A stretch of 64,000 nt of DNA, taken from Enterococcus mediterraneensis. GTDB lineage: Bacteria > Bacillota > Bacilli > Lactobacillales > Enterococcaceae. The notes beneath the pieces were generated by a model. That model saw nothing but the letters and a program-made list of their open reading frames with translations, ran no database searches and had not been told where the DNA came from. Both the position numbers and the translations under genes were made by a program. Shown here piece after piece: positions 37,987 through 49,762 of this stretch. The stretch spans positions 1,411,501-1,475,500 of the forward strand of contig NZ_UWOP01000001.1 of NCBI RefSeq assembly GCF_900604485.1, read 5' to 3'. The stretch's first letter is position 1. Every line of letters begins with the position of its first letter.

Positions 37987-38295
37987 ATGGCAAAACAAAA
38001 AATTCGTATCCGTTTAAAAGCGTATGAACATCGTATTTTAGACCAATCAGCGGACAAAATCGTTGAAACAGCAAAAAGAACTGGAGCTAGCGTGTCTGGT
38101 CCAATTCCATTGCCAACTGAACGCAGTCTATACACTGTGATCCGTGCGACACATAAATACAAAGATTCACGCGAACAATTCGAAATGCGGACACACAAAC
38201 GTCTAATCGACATTGTGAACCCAACACCAAAAACAGTTGATGCTTTAATGAAGCTAGACTTGCCATCCGGTGTAAATATCGAAATCAAACTATAA
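37987..38295 (+). CDS. rpsJ: 30S ribosomal protein S10
   Basis: S10 of the 30S head, also the NusE antitermination factor. 102 residues, starting [19 protein letters not shown], with [33 protein letters not shown] longer frame opens at 37786 in the leader; ATG 37987 follows AAGGAGGG and is the family start. The tetracycline-relevant loop region around KYKDSR is unremarkable. First gene of the S10 operon. Confidence 0.98.
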   Translation: MAKQKIRIRLKAYEHRILDQSADKIVETAKRTGASVSGPIPLPTERSLYTVIRATHKYKDSREQFEMRTHKRLIDIVNPTPKTVDALMKLDLPSGVNIEIKL

Positions 38296-38324
38296 TCAAA
38301 TTAAATTAAGATGGAGGTGTAATC

Positions 38325-38954
38325 ATGACCAAAGGAATCTTAGGGAAAAAAGTGGGAATGACACAAATCTTCACTGAATCTGGTGAATTGATTCCAGTTA
38401 CTGTTGTAGAAGCTACACCAAACGTAGTCCTACAAGTAAAAACAATGGAAAACGACGGCTACGAAGCAATTCAAGTCGGTTACCAAGATATGCGTGAAGT
38501 TTTATCAAACAAACCTGCGAAAGGTCATGTTGCAAAAGCAAACACGGCTCCTAAGCGCTTCATTCGCGAATTCAAAGATGTTGAGCTTGAGGGGTTAGAA
38601 GTAGGATCAGAAATTAAAGTTGATGTTTTCCAAGCTGGAGACATTATTGATGTTACAGGAACTACAAAAGGTAAAGGATTCCAAGGCGTTATCAAACGTC
38701 ACGGACAAAGCCGCGGACCAATGGCTCACGGTTCTCGTTACCACCGTCGTCCTGGATCAATGGGTCCAGTAGCACCTAACCGGGTCTTCAAAAACAAACG
38801 TCTTGCTGGTCGTATGGGCGGCAACCGCGTAACTATCCAAAACTTGGAAGTTGTACGTGTTGATGCTGAACGTAATGTTATCTTGATCAAAGGTAACGTG
38901 CCAGGCGCGAAAAAATCATTGATTACCATCAAATCAGCTGTGAAAGCTAAATAA
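38325..38954 (+). CDS. rplC: 50S ribosomal protein L3
   Basis: L3, an early assembly protein whose long loop reaches the peptidyl transferase centre. 209 residues; [16 protein letters not shown] at the start and the loop [19 protein letters not shown] are diagnostic. ATG follows TGGAGGTG. 29 bases after rpsJ and 29 before rplD in the S10 operon. Confidence 0.98.
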   Translation: MTKGILGKKVGMTQIFTESGELIPVTVVEATPNVVLQVKTMENDGYEAIQVGYQDMREVLSNKPAKGHVAKANTAPKRFIREFKDVELEGLEVGSEIKVDVFQAGDIIDVTGTTKGKGFQGVIKRHGQSRGPMAHGSRYHRRPGSMGPVAPNRVFKNKRLAGRMGGNRVTIQNLEVVRVDAERNVILIKGNVPGAKKSLITIKSAVKAK

Positions 38955-38983
38955 GTAGATAGGAAGAAAGGAGGAACTAAGGA

Positions 38984-39607
38984 ATGCCGAATGTAGCATT
39001 ATTTAAACAAGATGGAAGCCAAAATGGCGAAATTACTTTAAACGAAGAAATCTTCGGAATCGAACCTAATGAATCAGTTGTCTACGATGCAATTCTTATG
39101 CAACGCGCTTCATTAAGACAAGGAACACACGCAGTGAAAAACCGCAGCGCTGTTCGTGGCGGTGGCCGCAAACCATGGCGTCAAAAAGGAACAGGTCGTG
39201 CCCGTCAAGGTTCAATCCGTTCACCACAATGGCGTGGAGGTGGCGTAGTCTTCGGACCAACACCACGTTCATACAGCTACAAACTTCCTAAAAAAGTTCG
39301 TCGCTTAGCAATGAAATCTGTATTGTCAGAAAAAGTTGCTTCAAACAACTTGGTTGCTGTTGATGCTTTAAGCTTTGACGCACCAAAAACAAAAGAATTC
39401 AAACAAGTTCTTGCTAACTTGTCTATTGACTCTAAAGTCTTAGTCGTAGTAGAAGCAGAAAACGATTTTGCAGCACTATCCGCTCGCAACCTTTCAAACG
39501 TTTCTGTAGCAACTGCAGCTAACGTAAGTGTCTTGGACCTTGTTTCTAGCGAAAAAGTGTTAGCAACTCAAACTGCTCTTACTCAAATTGAGGAGGTGCT
39601 TGCATAA
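38984..39607 (+). CDS. rplD: 50S ribosomal protein L4
   Basis: L4 lines the peptide exit tunnel; in proteobacteria it also represses the S10 operon. 207 residues, with the tunnel loop [19 protein letters not shown] and [13 protein letters not shown] follows AAAGGAGGAAC. The stop codon overlaps the rplW start (TAATG). Confidence 0.98.
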   Translation: MPNVALFKQDGSQNGEITLNEEIFGIEPNESVVYDAILMQRASLRQGTHAVKNRSAVRGGGRKPWRQKGTGRARQGSIRSPQWRGGGVVFGPTPRSYSYKLPKKVRRLAMKSVLSEKVASNNLVAVDALSFDAPKTKEFKQVLANLSIDSKVLVVVEAENDFAALSARNLSNVSVATAANVSVLDLVSSEKVLATQTALTQIEEVLA

Positions 39608-39894
39608 TGAACTTACTAGATGTAATTAAACGCCCAGTAATCACTGAAAAATCAATGCTTGCGATGGACGAAAAGAAATATACTTTCGAAGTAGACACAA
39701 AAGCAAACAAAACTTTAGTGAAACAAGCTGTTGAAAAAGCCTTTGATGTAAAAGTTGCCAATGTCAACATCATCAACGTGCGTCCTAAATTCAAACGCAT
39801 GGGTAAATATGCAGGATATACAAAAAAACGTCGCAAAGCTGTTGTGACATTGACTCAAGATTCAAAAGAAATCCAAATCTTTGACGCTGAATAA
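39607..39894 (+). CDS. rplW: 50S ribosomal protein L23
   Basis: L23 sits at the tunnel exit and docks trigger factor and SRP. 95 residues, with [21 protein letters not shown] and VNVRPKFKR-like segment [13 protein letters not shown]. The start codon overlaps the rplD stop by one base; its ribosome binding site GAGGTG lies within rplD. Confidence 0.98.
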   Translation: MNLLDVIKRPVITEKSMLAMDEKKYTFEVDTKANKTLVKQAVEKAFDVKVANVNIINVRPKFKRMGKYAGYTKKRRKAVVTLTQDSKEIQIFDAE

Positions 39895-39931
39895 GCATCA
39901 ATAACTACTATTAAATAGGAGGGAAACAGAC

Positions 39932-40765
39932 GTGGCGATTAAAAAGTACAAACCTACCTCAAATGGTCGTCGTAACATGACAAGCTCTGACTTTGCTGAG
40001 ATTACTACTTCAACTCCAGAGAAAACATTGTTACAACCATTGAAAAACAACGCCGGACGTAACAACAACGGTCGTATTACTGTACGTCATCAAGGCGGCG
40101 GACACAAACGTCAATACCGTGTGATCGACTTCAAACGTAATAAAGACAACGTTGTTGCAACTGTTAAAACAATCGAATACGATCCAAACCGTTCTGCTAA
40201 CATCGCGTTAGTTCATTACGAAGATGGAGTAAAAGCATATATCTTAGCACCTAAAGGATTAGAAGTCGGCATGACTGTCGTTTCTGGACCAGATGCAGAT
40301 ATCAAAATCGGGAACGCACTACCACTTGAAAACATTCCAGTCGGTACTGTTATCCACAACATTGAAATGAAACCAGGAAAAGGCGGTCAATTGATCCGTT
40401 CTGCCGGTACAAGTGCTCAAGTACTTGGTAAAGAAGGCAAATACGTATTGATCCGTTTGAACTCCGGTGAAGTTCGCATGATCTTGGCTGCTGCACGTGC
40501 AACAATCGGATCTGTTGGTAACGAACAACACGAATTGATCAACATCGGTAAAGCTGGTCGTTCTCGTTGGATGCGTAAACGCCCAACTGTTCGCGGTAGC
40601 GTAATGAACCCTAACGATCACCCACACGGTGGTGGTGAAGGTAAAGCACCAATCGGACGTAAAGCTCCAGTATCACCTTGGGGTCAACCTGCACTTGGTT
40701 ACAAAACACGTAACAAGAAAGCAAAATCAGACAAACTTATCGTTCGTCGTCGCAAAACTAAATAA
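39932..40765 (+). CDS. rplB: 50S ribosomal protein L2
   Basis: L2 is needed for subunit joining and peptidyl transfer. 277 residues, normal; [17 protein letters not shown] start, [12 protein letters not shown] and the conserved C-terminal [12 protein letters not shown] with the functional histidine. Start is GTG 39932 after AGGAGGG. Confidence 0.98.
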   Translation: MAIKKYKPTSNGRRNMTSSDFAEITTSTPEKTLLQPLKNNAGRNNNGRITVRHQGGGHKRQYRVIDFKRNKDNVVATVKTIEYDPNRSANIALVHYEDGVKAYILAPKGLEVGMTVVSGPDADIKIGNALPLENIPVGTVIHNIEMKPGKGGQLIRSAGTSAQVLGKEGKYVLIRLNSGEVRMILAAARATIGSVGNEQHELINIGKAGRSRWMRKRPTVRGSVMNPNDHPHGGGEGKAPIGRKAPVSPWGQPALGYKTRNKKAKSDKLIVRRRKTK

Positions 40766-40807
40766 TTTCTTTGACCATGTGTCACATATTTTGAGAGGAG
40801 GTACACC

Positions 40808-41086
40808 ATGGGCCGCAGTTTAAAGAAAGGACCTTTCGTCGATGACCATTTGATGAAAAAGGTCGAAGCACAACAAGGCGTTGAAAAGAAAAAAGTGATC
40901 AAAACTTGGTCTCGCCGTTCAACAATCTTCCCAAGTTTTATCGGATTCACTATCGCTGTTTATGATGGACGCAAACACGTACCAGTTTACATCCAAGAAG
41001 ACATGGTAGGACATAAATTAGGTGAATTTGCACCAACCAGAACTTATCGTGGCCACGCTGCCGACGATAAGAAAACAAAACGCTAA
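40808..41086 (+). CDS. rpsS: 30S ribosomal protein S19
   Basis: S19 of the 30S head, contacts S13 and the A-site. 92 residues, starting [15 protein letters not shown] and containing [16 protein letters not shown], both diagnostic. ATG follows GAGAGGAGG. Confidence 0.98.
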   Translation: MGRSLKKGPFVDDHLMKKVEAQQGVEKKKVIKTWSRRSTIFPSFIGFTIAVYDGRKHVPVYIQEDMVGHKLGEFAPTRTYRGHAADDKKTKR

Positions 41087-41106
41087 TTTGAGGGGAGGAT
41101 AACCAA

Positions 41107-41454
41107 ATGGCAGAACAAATCACATCAGCTAAAGCAGTTGCGAAAACAGTTCGTACTTCTCCTCGCAAATCACGTCTTGTAATTGACTTAATTAGAGGGA
41201 AAAGCGTTGCTGAAGCAATTGCTATCTTGAAATTCACACCAAACAAATCTGCTGGAATCATCGAAAAAGTTTTGATGTCCGCAGTAGCTAATGCAGAAAA
41301 TAATTTTGACTTAGATGTTGAAAACTTAGTAGTTTCTGAAGCTTATGTCAACGAAGGACCAACAATGAAACGTTTCCGTCCACGTGCAAAAGGATCAGCT
41401 TCTCCTATCAACAAACGTACAAGTCATATTACTGTAGTCGTATCAGAAAAATAA
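41107..41454 (+). CDS. rplV: 50S ribosomal protein L22
   Basis: L22 lines the exit tunnel; its beta-hairpin is a macrolide contact. 115 residues with [20 protein letters not shown] and the hairpin [24 protein letters not shown], no insertion or deletion visible there. ATG follows GGGGAGG. 13 bases before rpsC. Confidence 0.98.
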   Translation: MAEQITSAKAVAKTVRTSPRKSRLVIDLIRGKSVAEAIAILKFTPNKSAGIIEKVLMSAVANAENNFDLDVENLVVSEAYVNEGPTMKRFRPRAKGSASPINKRTSHITVVVSEK

Positions 41455-41467
41455 GGAGGGACAATCA

Positions 41468-42124
41468 GTGGGTCAAAAAGTACATCCAATTGGAATGCGT
41501 GTAGGCATCATCCGTGACTGGGATGCAAAATGGTATGCTGAAAAAGAATATGCCGACTTTCTACACGAAGATTTGAAAATCCGTAAATTTATCGCGAAAA
41601 AACTTGCTGATGCCGCTGTGTCGACTGTTGAAATCGAACGTGCAGCAAATCGCGTCAACGTTTCAATCCACACAGCTAAACCAGGTATGGTTATCGGTAA
41701 AGGCGGATCCGAAGTCGAAAACCTAAGAAAAGAATTGAATAAATTAACTGGCAAACGAATCCACATCAACATCGTGGAAATCAAAAAACCAGATCTAGAT
41801 GCTAAATTAGTAGGCGAAGGAATCGCACGTCAATTAGAAAACCGTGTTGCTTTCCGTCGTGCTCAAAAACAAGCGATCCAACGCACAATGCGTTCAGGCG
41901 CTAAAGGTATCAAAACACTTGTTTCAGGCCGTTTGAACGGTGCCGACATCGCTCGTTCAGAAGGTTATTCAGAAGGAACTGTTCCTCTTCATACTTTGCG
42001 TGCCGATATCGACTACGCTTGGGAAGAAGCAGATACAACATACGGAAAACTAGGAGTTAAAGTGTGGATCTATCGTGGAGAAGTTCTTCCAACTAAAAAG
42101 AACACTGAGAAAGGAGGGAAATAA
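41468..42124 (+). CDS. rpsC: 30S ribosomal protein S3
   Basis: S3 forms part of the mRNA entry site and its helicase. 218 residues, with [19 protein letters not shown], the KH motif [12 protein letters not shown] and [27 protein letters not shown] cut over two segments. Start is GTG 41468 after AAGGAGGG. Confidence 0.98.
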   Translation: MGQKVHPIGMRVGIIRDWDAKWYAEKEYADFLHEDLKIRKFIAKKLADAAVSTVEIERAANRVNVSIHTAKPGMVIGKGGSEVENLRKELNKLTGKRIHINIVEIKKPDLDAKLVGEGIARQLENRVAFRRAQKQAIQRTMRSGAKGIKTLVSGRLNGADIARSEGYSEGTVPLHTLRADIDYAWEEADTTYGKLGVKVWIYRGEVLPTKKNTEKGGK

Positions 42125-42126
42125 TC

Positions 42127-42561
42127 ATGTTAGTACCAAAACGTGTAAAACACCGTCGTGAATTCCGTGGTAAAATGCGCGGGGAAGCAAAAGGCGGCAA
42201 AGAAGTGACTTTTGGTGAATACGGCTTACAAGCAGTTGAATCTCACTGGATCACTAACCGCCAAATCGAAGCAGCCCGTATTGCTATGACTCGTTACATG
42301 AAACGTGGTGGGAAAGTATGGATTAAAATTTTCCCTCATAAATCTTATACTGCCAAAGCGATTGGGGTACGTATGGGATCTGGTAAAGGGGCACCTGAAG
42401 GTTGGGTTTCACCAGTTAAGCGTGGTAAAATCATGTTTGAAATCGCTGGAGTACCTGAAGAAGTTGCTCGCGAAGCATTACGTCTTGCTTCTCACAAATT
42501 ACCAGTAAAAACTAAGATCGTAAAACGTGAGGAAATGGGTGGTGAATCGAATGAAGGTTAA
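42127..42561 (+). CDS. rplP: 50S ribosomal protein L16
   Basis: L16 positions A-site tRNA in the 50S subunit. 144 residues, [19 protein letters not shown] start and the functional stretch [17 protein letters not shown]. Evernimicin/avilamycin contact residues look ordinary. Its last 11 bases overlap rpmC, so the two are coupled. Confidence 0.98.
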   Translation: MLVPKRVKHRREFRGKMRGEAKGGKEVTFGEYGLQAVESHWITNRQIEAARIAMTRYMKRGGKVWIKIFPHKSYTAKAIGVRMGSGKGAPEGWVSPVKRGKIMFEIAGVPEEVAREALRLASHKLPVKTKIVKREEMGGESNEG

Positions 42562-42739
42562 AGAAATCAGAGAATTAACCACTGCCGAAATGCTTGATCA
42601 AGAAAAACAATTAAAAGAAGAATTGTTCAATCTTAGATTCCAATTAGCAACAGGTCAATTAGAAAACACTGCACGTATCAAAGAAGTACGTAAATCGATT
42701 GCACGCATCAAAACTGTATTGCGTGAACAAGCTAAGTAA
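42551..42739 (+). CDS. rpmC: 50S ribosomal protein L29
   Basis: L29 at the tunnel exit. 62 residues, [19 protein letters not shown], then [20 protein letters not shown], the family signature. An in-frame ATG at 42527 lies deep in rplP; ATG 42551 has GAGGAAATGGGTGG upstream and is the family start. Overlaps rplP by 11 bases. Confidence 0.97.
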   Translation: MKVKEIRELTTAEMLDQEKQLKEELFNLRFQLATGQLENTARIKEVRKSIARIKTVLREQAK

Positions 42740-42763
42740 TAGTGGAAGGAGGCCATTAAGCGT

Positions 42764-43030
42764 ATGACTGAAGAAAGAAATCAACGCAAAGTTTACCAAG
42801 GTCGTGTGGTATCAGACAAAATGGATAAAACCATCACAGTCGTTGTAGAAACAAAGAAAAACCACCCTATCTACGGCAAACGCATGAACTATTCTAAGAA
42901 ATACAAAGCACACGATGAAAACAACGAAGCAAAAGTTGGAGATATCGTGAAAATTATGGAAACTCGTCCATTATCAGCTACTAAACGTTTCCGTCTAGTA
43001 GAAATCGTTGAAAAAGCAGTGATTATCTAA
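42764..43030 (+). CDS. rpsQ: 30S ribosomal protein S17
   Basis: S17, a primary 16S rRNA binder with an OB fold. 88 residues, [19 protein letters not shown] and [20 protein letters not shown] are diagnostic. ATG follows GGAAGGAGG. 58 bases precede rplN. Confidence 0.98.
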   Translation: MTEERNQRKVYQGRVVSDKMDKTITVVVETKKNHPIYGKRMNYSKKYKAHDENNEAKVGDIVKIMETRPLSATKRFRLVEIVEKAVII

Positions 43031-43058
43031 TCACACGAGATTTTCCTATATAGATTGA

Positions 43059-43457
<399 letters not shown>

Positions 43458-43492
43458 TAGTCGTTCATTATCAAAGGAGGTGCGAAACAGTA

Positions 43493-43804
43493 ATGTTTGT
43501 TAAAAAAGGCGATAAAGTTAAAGTTATCACTGGTAAAGACAAAAACAAAGAGGGCGTTGTGCTAGCAGCGTTTCCTAAGCAAGATAAAGTCATTGTCGAA
43601 GGTGTAAACGTCGTTAAAAAACACCAAAAACCTTCTCAAGCTGCTCCTCAAGGCGGAATCGTTGAAGTAGAAGCGCCAATTCATGTTTCTAATGTAATGG
43701 TGATCGATCCTTCTAACGGTGAAGCTACACGTGTTGGCTACAAAGAAGTTGACGGTAAAAAAGTCCGAGTTTCTAAGAAAACTGGCGAAGTATTAGATAA
43801 ATAA
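43493..43804 (+). CDS. rplX: 50S ribosomal protein L24
   Basis: L24, an assembly starter with a KOW motif ([17 protein letters not shown]). 103 residues, normal for Bacillota. ATG follows AAAGGAGG. Between rplN and rplE in the spc order. Confidence 0.98.
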   Translation: MFVKKGDKVKVITGKDKNKEGVVLAAFPKQDKVIVEGVNVVKKHQKPSQAAPQGGIVEVEAPIHVSNVMVIDPSNGEATRVGYKEVDGKKVRVSKKTGEVLDK

Positions 43805-43830
43805 TCAAATAAAGGAAGGAGGGGCAAAAC

Positions 43831-44370
43831 ATGAACCGCCTTAAAGAAAAATATACTAAAGAAGTTGTCCCATCATTGATGGAAAAATTCAGCTATAGTT
43901 CAGTTATGCAAGCACCAAAAGTTGAAAAGATCGTTATCAACATGGGTGTGGGCGATGCTGTTTCAAATGCAAAAAATCTAGATAAAGCAGTTGAAGAATT
44001 GACATTGATCACTGGTCAAAAACCATTGATCACTAAAGCGAAAAAATCAATCGCCGGCTTCCGTTTACGTGAAGGAATGCCAATCGGTGCGAAAGTTACT
44101 CTTCGTGGAGAAAGAATGTTCGAATTCCTAGACAAATTAGTAACAGTTTCTCTACCACGTGTCCGTGACTTCCATGGTGTCAGCAAAAAAGCGTTCGATG
44201 GACGCGGAAACTACACATTGGGTATCAAAGAACAATTGATCTTCCCTGAAGTTGATTATGATTTGGTAGATAAAGTCCGCGGGATGGATATCGTTATTGT
44301 AACAACTGCAAACACAGATGAAGAATCTCGTGAATTGTTGGCACAATTAGGCATGCCATTCCAAAAATAA
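43831..44370 (+). CDS. rplE: 50S ribosomal protein L5
   Basis: L5 holds 5S rRNA in the 50S subunit and contacts S13. 179 residues; [40 protein letters not shown] and [17 protein letters not shown] are conserved segments. ATG follows AAGGAGGGG. Confidence 0.98.
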   Translation: MNRLKEKYTKEVVPSLMEKFSYSSVMQAPKVEKIVINMGVGDAVSNAKNLDKAVEELTLITGQKPLITKAKKSIAGFRLREGMPIGAKVTLRGERMFEFLDKLVTVSLPRVRDFHGVSKKAFDGRGNYTLGIKEQLIFPEVDYDLVDKVRGMDIVIVTTANTDEESRELLAQLGMPFQK

Positions 44371-44388
44371 AAAAAGGAGGCGAACTAC

Positions 44389-44574
44389 GTGGCTAAAAAA
44401 TCAATGATTGCTAAAAACAAACGTCCTGCAAAATTCTCAACTCAAGAGTATACTCGTTGCGAACGTTGCGGCCGTCCACATTCAGTTTATCGTAAATTCA
44501 AACTTTGCCGTATTTGCTTCCGCGAACTTGCCTATAAAGGTCAAATTCCCGGCGTGAAGAAAGCTAGCTGGTAA
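44389..44574 (+). CDS. rpsN: 30S ribosomal protein S14 type Z
   Basis: S14, 61 residues, the short zinc-binding (C+) form: CERCGRPH and CRICFREL give a Cys4 zinc ribbon. Many Bacillota carry a second, zinc-free S14 elsewhere for zinc starvation; none is in this window. GTG 44389 follows AAAGGAGG. Confidence 0.98.
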   Translation: MAKKSMIAKNKRPAKFSTQEYTRCERCGRPHSVYRKFKLCRICFRELAYKGQIPGVKKASW

Positions 44575-44606
44575 ACAATACTCGCATAAAGGAGGTAAAT
44601 CATCTA

Positions 44607-45005
44607 ATGGTCATGACAGATCCAATCGCAGATTTTCTAACTCGCATTCGTAATGCCAACATGGTAAAACACGAATCTTTAGAAGTACCTGCTTCAAAAA
44701 TCAAACGCGACATTGCTGAAATCCTTAAAAAAGAAGGATTCGTCCGCGATGTTGAATATATCGAAGATGACAAACAAGGCGTGATCCGCGTATTCCTTAA
44801 ATACGGAAGAAATGGTGAGCGTGTTATCACTAACTTGAAACGTATTTCTAAACCAGGATTACGTGCTTATGTAAAAGCTGACGAAGTACCTAAAGTATTG
44901 AATGGTTTAGGTATCGCGATCATCTCAACTTCTGAAGGTGTTGTCACTGATAAAGAAGCAAGAGCAAAAAATATCGGCGGCGAAGTTGTCGCTTATGTAT
45001 GGTAA
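44607..45005 (+). CDS. rpsH: 30S ribosomal protein S8
   Basis: S8, a central-domain binder; in E. coli it represses the spc operon. 132 residues, [19 protein letters not shown] start and [26 protein letters not shown] end cut between conserved blocks. ATG follows AAAGGAGG. Confidence 0.98.
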   Translation: MVMTDPIADFLTRIRNANMVKHESLEVPASKIKRDIAEILKKEGFVRDVEYIEDDKQGVIRVFLKYGRNGERVITNLKRISKPGLRAYVKADEVPKVLNGLGIAIISTSEGVVTDKEARAKNIGGEVVAYVW

Positions 45006-45035
45006 TTTAAATAATACACAAGGAGGTGTCTTCAA

Positions 45036-45572
45036 GTGAGTCGTATCGGTAATAAAATCGTCGTTCTTCCTGCTGGCGTTGAAGTGAAGCAAGATGGCAA
45101 CGTCGTTACAGTTAAAGGACCTAAAGGTGAATTGACTCGTACTTTCTCTTCTGATATCAAAATGAATATCGAAGGAAACGAAGTAACATTCACACGTCCA
45201 AATGACAGTAAAGAAATGAAAACAATCCACGGAACAACACGTGCGAACTTCAACAACATGGTTGTTGGTGTCAGCGAAGGTTTCCAAAAAGGATTAGAAC
45301 TTATCGGGGTTGGGTACCGTGCTCAATTACAAGGTAAAAAACTTGTATTGAACGTTGGTTACTCTCACCAAGTTGAGATCGAAGCACCAGAAGGCGTTGA
45401 GATCGAAGTTCCTTCTAATACACAAGTATTGATCAAAGGAACAAACAAAGAACATGTTGGCGAATTAGCAGCGAACATCCGCGGCGTTCGTCCTCCAGAA
45501 CCTTATAAAGGCAAAGGTATCCGCTATGTTGGCGAATATGTACGCCGTAAAGAAGGTAAAACTGGTAAATAA
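45036..45572 (+). CDS. rplF: 50S ribosomal protein L6
   Basis: L6 near the factor-binding site. 178 residues, [17 protein letters not shown] and the C-terminal [20 protein letters not shown] are diagnostic. Start GTG 45036 after AAGGAGGTG. Confidence 0.98.
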   Translation: MSRIGNKIVVLPAGVEVKQDGNVVTVKGPKGELTRTFSSDIKMNIEGNEVTFTRPNDSKEMKTIHGTTRANFNNMVVGVSEGFQKGLELIGVGYRAQLQGKKLVLNVGYSHQVEIEAPEGVEIEVPSNTQVLIKGTNKEHVGELAANIRGVRPPEPYKGKGIRYVGEYVRRKEGKTGK

Positions 45573-45627
45573 TCGTAATCATTTACGATTCGCGGCTTAG
45601 GCCAGCTTAAACAAAGAGGTGACAATT

Positions 45628-45984
45628 GTGATTTCAAAACCAGATAAAAACAAAACACGTCAGAAAAGACATCGTCGTGTACGTAACAAAATCTCTGGTA
45701 CTGCTGAGTGCCCACGCTTGAACGTTTTCCGTTCTAACAAAAACATCTACGCGCAAGTAATTGATGACGTAGCGGGTGTGACGCTAGCAAGTGCCTCTGC
45801 CTTGGATAAAGAAATTTCAGGTGGAACAAAAACAGAACAAGCACAAGCTGTCGGTAAATTAGTCGCAGAACGTGCAGCAGCAAAAGGTATTAAAGAAGTA
45901 GTCTTTGACCGTGGTGGATACCTTTACCATGGCCGTGTAGCAGCTTTAGCTGAAGCAGCTCGCGAAAATGGACTAGAATTTTAG
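45628..45984 (+). CDS. rplR: 50S ribosomal protein L18
   Basis: L18 binds 5S rRNA. 118 residues from GTG 45628 ([19 protein letters not shown]), 8 bases after AGAGG; the alternative GTG 45619 overlaps that site and would add three residues, so it is rejected. The C terminus [26 protein letters not shown] shown in two conserved parts is typical. Confidence 0.97.
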   Translation: MISKPDKNKTRQKRHRRVRNKISGTAECPRLNVFRSNKNIYAQVIDDVAGVTLASASALDKEISGGTKTEQAQAVGKLVAERAAAKGIKEVVFDRGGYLYHGRVAALAEAARENGLEF

Positions 45985-46004
45985 GAAAAGGAGGAACACC
46001 ATTC

Positions 46005-46505
46005 ATGGTTTATATCGATCCAAAACACTTGGAATTAGAAGACCGCGTGGTTGCGATCAACCGTGTAACGAAAGTTGTTAAAGGTGGACGTCGTCTGCGT
46101 TTCGCAGCTTTAGTCGTTGTCGGTGACAAAAACGGACACGTTGGTTTTGGTACTGGTAAAGCACAAGAAGTTCCAGAAGCAATCCGCAAAGCAATCGAAG
46201 ACGCTAAAAAACATTTAGTTGAAGTGCCAATGGTTGGTTCAACAATCCCTCATGAAGTCATCGGTGTATTCGGTGGCGGACGCATCTTGATGAAACCTGC
46301 TGTAGAAGGTTCTGGGGTAGCCGCTGGTGGACCAGTTCGTGCCGTCTTAGAATTAGCTGGAGTAGCTGATATTACATCAAAATCATTAGGCTCAAATACA
46401 CCAATCAACGTTGTTCGCGCAACTGTTGAAGGTTTGAAACAATTGAAACGTGCTGAAGAAGTTGCAGAACTTCGCGGCAAATCAGTTGAAGAATTGATCG
46501 GATAA
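46005..46505 (+). CDS. rpsE: 30S ribosomal protein S5
   Basis: S5 at the mRNA entry, important for accuracy. 166 residues; [20 protein letters not shown] holds the spectinomycin-related loop with the ordinary KGGRR sequence, and [17 protein letters not shown] follows. ATG follows AAGGAGGA. Short gap (14 bases) to rpmD. Confidence 0.98.
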   Translation: MVYIDPKHLELEDRVVAINRVTKVVKGGRRLRFAALVVVGDKNGHVGFGTGKAQEVPEAIRKAIEDAKKHLVEVPMVGSTIPHEVIGVFGGGRILMKPAVEGSGVAAGGPVRAVLELAGVADITSKSLGSNTPINVVRATVEGLKQLKRAEEVAELRGKSVEELIG

Positions 46506-46519
46506 GGAGGACGAAAATA

Positions 46520-46699
46520 ATGGCTGAATTAAAAATTACTTTAAAACGCAGTATTATCGGACGTCCTCAAAACCAACGGGACACAGTAAAAGCGTTGGGT
46601 CTGAAAAAAGTGAACAGCACTGTAGTAAAACCTGCTAACGATGCAATCAAAGGCATGGTCAACACTGTTTCTCACTTAGTGGACGTTGAAGAAATCTAA
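46520..46699 (+). CDS. rpmD: 50S ribosomal protein L30
   Basis: L30, 59 residues, found by reading the gap between rpsE and rplO. It runs [20 protein letters not shown], then [15 protein letters not shown] and ends [10 protein letters not shown], a full match in length and motif to the bacterial L30 (short form). ATG follows AAGGAGGA. Confidence 0.97.
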   Translation: MAELKITLKRSIIGRPQNQRDTVKALGLKKVNSTVVKPANDAIKGMVNTVSHLVDVEEI

Positions 46700-46740
46700 G
46701 AAACAAAAAAAGTTACTCTGATTAAGGAGGTGCCAAACCT

Positions 46741-47181
46741 ATGAAACTTCATGAATTAAAACCTGCAGAAGGTTCTCGTCAAGTACGTAATCGCGTTGGA
46801 CGTGGTACGTCATCTGGTAACGGTAAAACAGCTGGACGCGGTCAAAAAGGACAAAAAGCACGTTCAGGCGGTGGTGTACGTCTAGGGTTTGAAGGGGGTC
46901 AAACTCCATTAGCCCGTCGTTTGCCAAAACGCGGTTTCACTAACGTTAACCGTAAAGAATACGCTGTTGTTAATCTAGACGCGTTGAACCGCTTTGAAGA
47001 CGGAACTGAAGTAACTCCAGTTGCTTTAGTTGAAGCTGGAATCGTGAATAACGAAAAAGCTGGAATCAAAGTCTTAGCCAATGGAGAATTAACGAAGAAA
47101 TTAACTGTGAAAGCAGCTAAATTCTCTAAAGCAGCAGAAGAAGCAATCGTTGCTGCTGGTGGATCAATCGAGGTGATTTAA
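46741..47181 (+). CDS. rplO: 50S ribosomal protein L15
   Basis: L15, a late assembly protein. 146 residues, [20 protein letters not shown], then the glycine-rich [22 protein letters not shown] in two parts. Start follows AAGGAGGTG. Its stop overlaps the secY start (TAATG), a common coupling. Confidence 0.98.
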   Translation: MKLHELKPAEGSRQVRNRVGRGTSSGNGKTAGRGQKGQKARSGGGVRLGFEGGQTPLARRLPKRGFTNVNRKEYAVVNLDALNRFEDGTEVTPVALVEAGIVNNEKAGIKVLANGELTKKLTVKAAKFSKAAEEAIVAAGGSIEVI

Positions 47182-48476
47182 TGTTTAAATTGCTGAAAGA
47201 CTCTTTTAAGGTCAAAGACATTAGATCGAGAATATTCTTTACCGTATTTGCTTTATTCGTTTTTCGTCTGGGTGCTCAAATTACAGTTCCCGGCGTAAAC
47301 GCCAGCAGATTACTGAGCTTAGCAGATCTGCCTTTTCTAGGCATGCTGAACATGGTCAGCGGTAGCGCTATGCAGAATTTCTCTGTCTTTGCCATGGGGG
47401 TTTCACCATACATTACAGCTTCTATCATTGTGCAACTATTGCAAATGGACATTGTTCCAAAATTTGTCGAATGGTCAAAACAAGGGGAAGTCGGCCGCAA
47501 GAAGCTGAATCAAGCGACTCGTGTGTTGACATTGATTCTTGCTTTTGTCCAATCGATCGGGATCACCGCAGGATTTAATGCGTGGACGCAATTAGGTTTT
47601 GTTGAGAATCCCAGCGTCAATACGTTTTTCGTCATTGGATTAGTTCTGACTGCCGGCACGATGTTCGTGACTTGGCTGGGAGAACAAATCACAGAAAAAG
47701 GTATCGGTAACGGTGTATCGATGATCATTTTCGCGGGGATCATTTCCGGACTTCCTGGCGGGATCAAAGAATTGTTCGAAGATTACTTCATCAATATCGA
47801 TCCTTCAGATATCTGGAAATCAGTGATTTTCGTGATCGTTTTACTGATTGCGGTCTTGATCGTAGTTACTTTAGTGACTTATGTTCAACAAGCGGAACGT
47901 AAAATCCCGATCCAGTATACAAAAAGAATAGCCGGTGCTCCAACCAGCAGTTACCTTCCTTTGAAAGTAAATGCTGCCGGGGTTATCCCAGTTATCTTTG
48001 CCAGTTCATTCATCGCAACACCTAATGCGATCTTGCAGGCATTAGGCGGCTCTTATCGCGGAGACGGCTGGTATGACACATTGATGCAGATCTTTGATTA
48101 CAGTACCATCCCAGGTGCTACAATCTACACTGTATTGATCGTCGCCTTTACATTTTTCTATGCATTTGTGCAAGTAAATCCAGAAAAATTGGCGGAAAAC
48201 CTGCAAAAACAAGGAAGTTATATTCCGAGTGTTCGTCCAGGAAAAGGAACGGAAGAATATGTTTCACGCCTATTGATGCGTTTGAGTGCTGTCGGTGCAC
48301 TGTTCTTAGGACTAGTTGCATTGCTGCCGATCGTCGCACAAATGGTTTGGGATCTTCCGCGAAACATTGGATTGGGCGGAACAAGTTTATTGATCGTTAT
48401 CGGTGTCGCTCTTGAGACTGCTAAACAGCTCGAAGGGTTGATGTTGAAACGGAAATATACTGGCTTTATTAATTAG
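47181..48476 (+). CDS. secY: Preprotein translocase channel subunit SecY
   Basis: Membrane channel of the Sec export pathway, 431 residues, ten transmembrane helices. Seen: plug and first helix region RIFFTVFALFVFRLGAQI, QLLQMDIVPKFVEWSKQGE, GNGVSMIIFAGI and the cytoplasmic loop NPEKLAENLQKQGSYIPSVRPGK that contacts SecA and the ribosome. Coupled to rplO. A hairpin (TGTTGAGG/CCTCAACA, about 48488-48509) without T run lies before adk. Confidence 0.98.
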   Translation: MFKLLKDSFKVKDIRSRIFFTVFALFVFRLGAQITVPGVNASRLLSLADLPFLGMLNMVSGSAMQNFSVFAMGVSPYITASIIVQLLQMDIVPKFVEWSKQGEVGRKKLNQATRVLTLILAFVQSIGITAGFNAWTQLGFVENPSVNTFFVIGLVLTAGTMFVTWLGEQITEKGIGNGVSMIIFAGIISGLPGGIKELFEDYFINIDPSDIWKSVIFVIVLLIAVLIVVTLVTYVQQAERKIPIQYTKRIAGAPTSSYLPLKVNAAGVIPVIFASSFIATPNAILQALGGSYRGDGWYDTLMQIFDYSTIPGATIYTVLIVAFTFFYAFVQVNPEKLAENLQKQGSYIPSVRPGKGTEEYVSRLLMRLSAVGALFLGLVALLPIVAQMVWDLPRNIGLGGTSLLIVIGVALETAKQLEGLMLKRKYTGFIN

Positions 48477-48481
48477 AGTGA

Positions 48482-49183
<702 letters not shown>

Positions 49184-49227
49184 CGAATCGATTGCCCGCA
49201 ACCGACTTGCAGTGTTAAAACTTTCTC

Positions 49228-49256
49228 TTGCTAAGTATGACAAACTATGATAAAAT
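49228..49256 (+). promoter_or_regulatory. Promoter candidate upstream of infA
   Basis: TTGCTA (49228-49233), 17-base spacer, TAAAAT (49251-49256), located between adk and infA. Confidence 0.5.
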
Positions 49257-49267
49257 ATGTCAGTCCG

Positions 49268-49342
49268 ACTTTTAGGCTCATACCTAAAAGTGTTTTTTGA
49301 GAAACTAGGTGGGAACTGGCAGTTTCCGCCGTTTTATCGTGT
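49268..49342 (+). promoter_or_regulatory. Attenuator-like hairpins in the infA leader
   Basis: ACTTTTAGG (49268-49276) and CCTAAAAGT (49283-49291) make a 9-bp stem followed by GTTTTTT, a terminator in form. A second stem, GGTGGGAACT with AGTTTCCGCC (G-U pairs), follows. Both lie before the infA ribosome binding site, so infA output may be reduced or controlled by termination. Confidence 0.5.
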
Positions 49343-49376
49343 GAAAATGCGAAACAAGTACAAGGAGGTACTGTGC

Positions 49377-49595
49377 GTGGCAAAAGAAGATATGATTGAA
49401 GTCGAAGGTACAGTCGTCGAAACTTTGCCGAATGCAATGTTTAAAGTCGAGCTAGAAAACGGACACCAAGTTCTTGCAACTGTTTCTGGAAAAATCCGTA
49501 TGCACTACATCCGGATTCTGCCTGGAGATAAAGTAACGGTTGAATTATCACCGTATGACTTGAACCGTGGCCGTATCACGTATCGCTTTAAGTAA
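49377..49595 (+). CDS. infA: Translation initiation factor IF-1
   Basis: OB-fold factor that binds the A site of the 30S subunit during initiation. Exactly 72 residues from GTG 49377 ([19 protein letters not shown]), 6 bases after AAGGAGGT. An upstream ATG in the same frame at 49257 would add 40 residues with no family support. [21 protein letters not shown] and GRITYRFK close the protein. Confidence 0.97.
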   Translation: MAKEDMIEVEGTVVETLPNAMFKVELENGHQVLATVSGKIRMHYIRILPGDKVTVELSPYDLNRGRITYRFK

Positions 49596-49627
49596 TTGTA
49601 CTCCGTAAAACCACAGGAGGTATTATC

Positions 49628-49744
49628 ATGAAAGTAAGACCATCAGTAAAACCAATGTGTGAACATTGTAAAGTAATTCGTCGTAAAGGACGCGTTATGG
49701 TGATTTGCCCAGCAAATCCAAAACATAAACAACGTCAAGGATAA
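49628..49744 (+). CDS. rpmJ: 50S ribosomal protein L36
   Basis: L36, 38 residues, the smallest ribosomal protein, found in the gap between infA and rpsM. It starts [16 protein letters not shown] and ends [13 protein letters not shown]; Cys11, Cys14, Cys27 and His33 make the zinc-binding (C+) site. ATG follows AGGAGGT. Confidence 0.98.
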   Translation: MKVRPSVKPMCEHCKVIRRKGRVMVICPANPKHKQRQG

Positions 49745-49762
49745 TCGGAGGTGTAACAAAAT

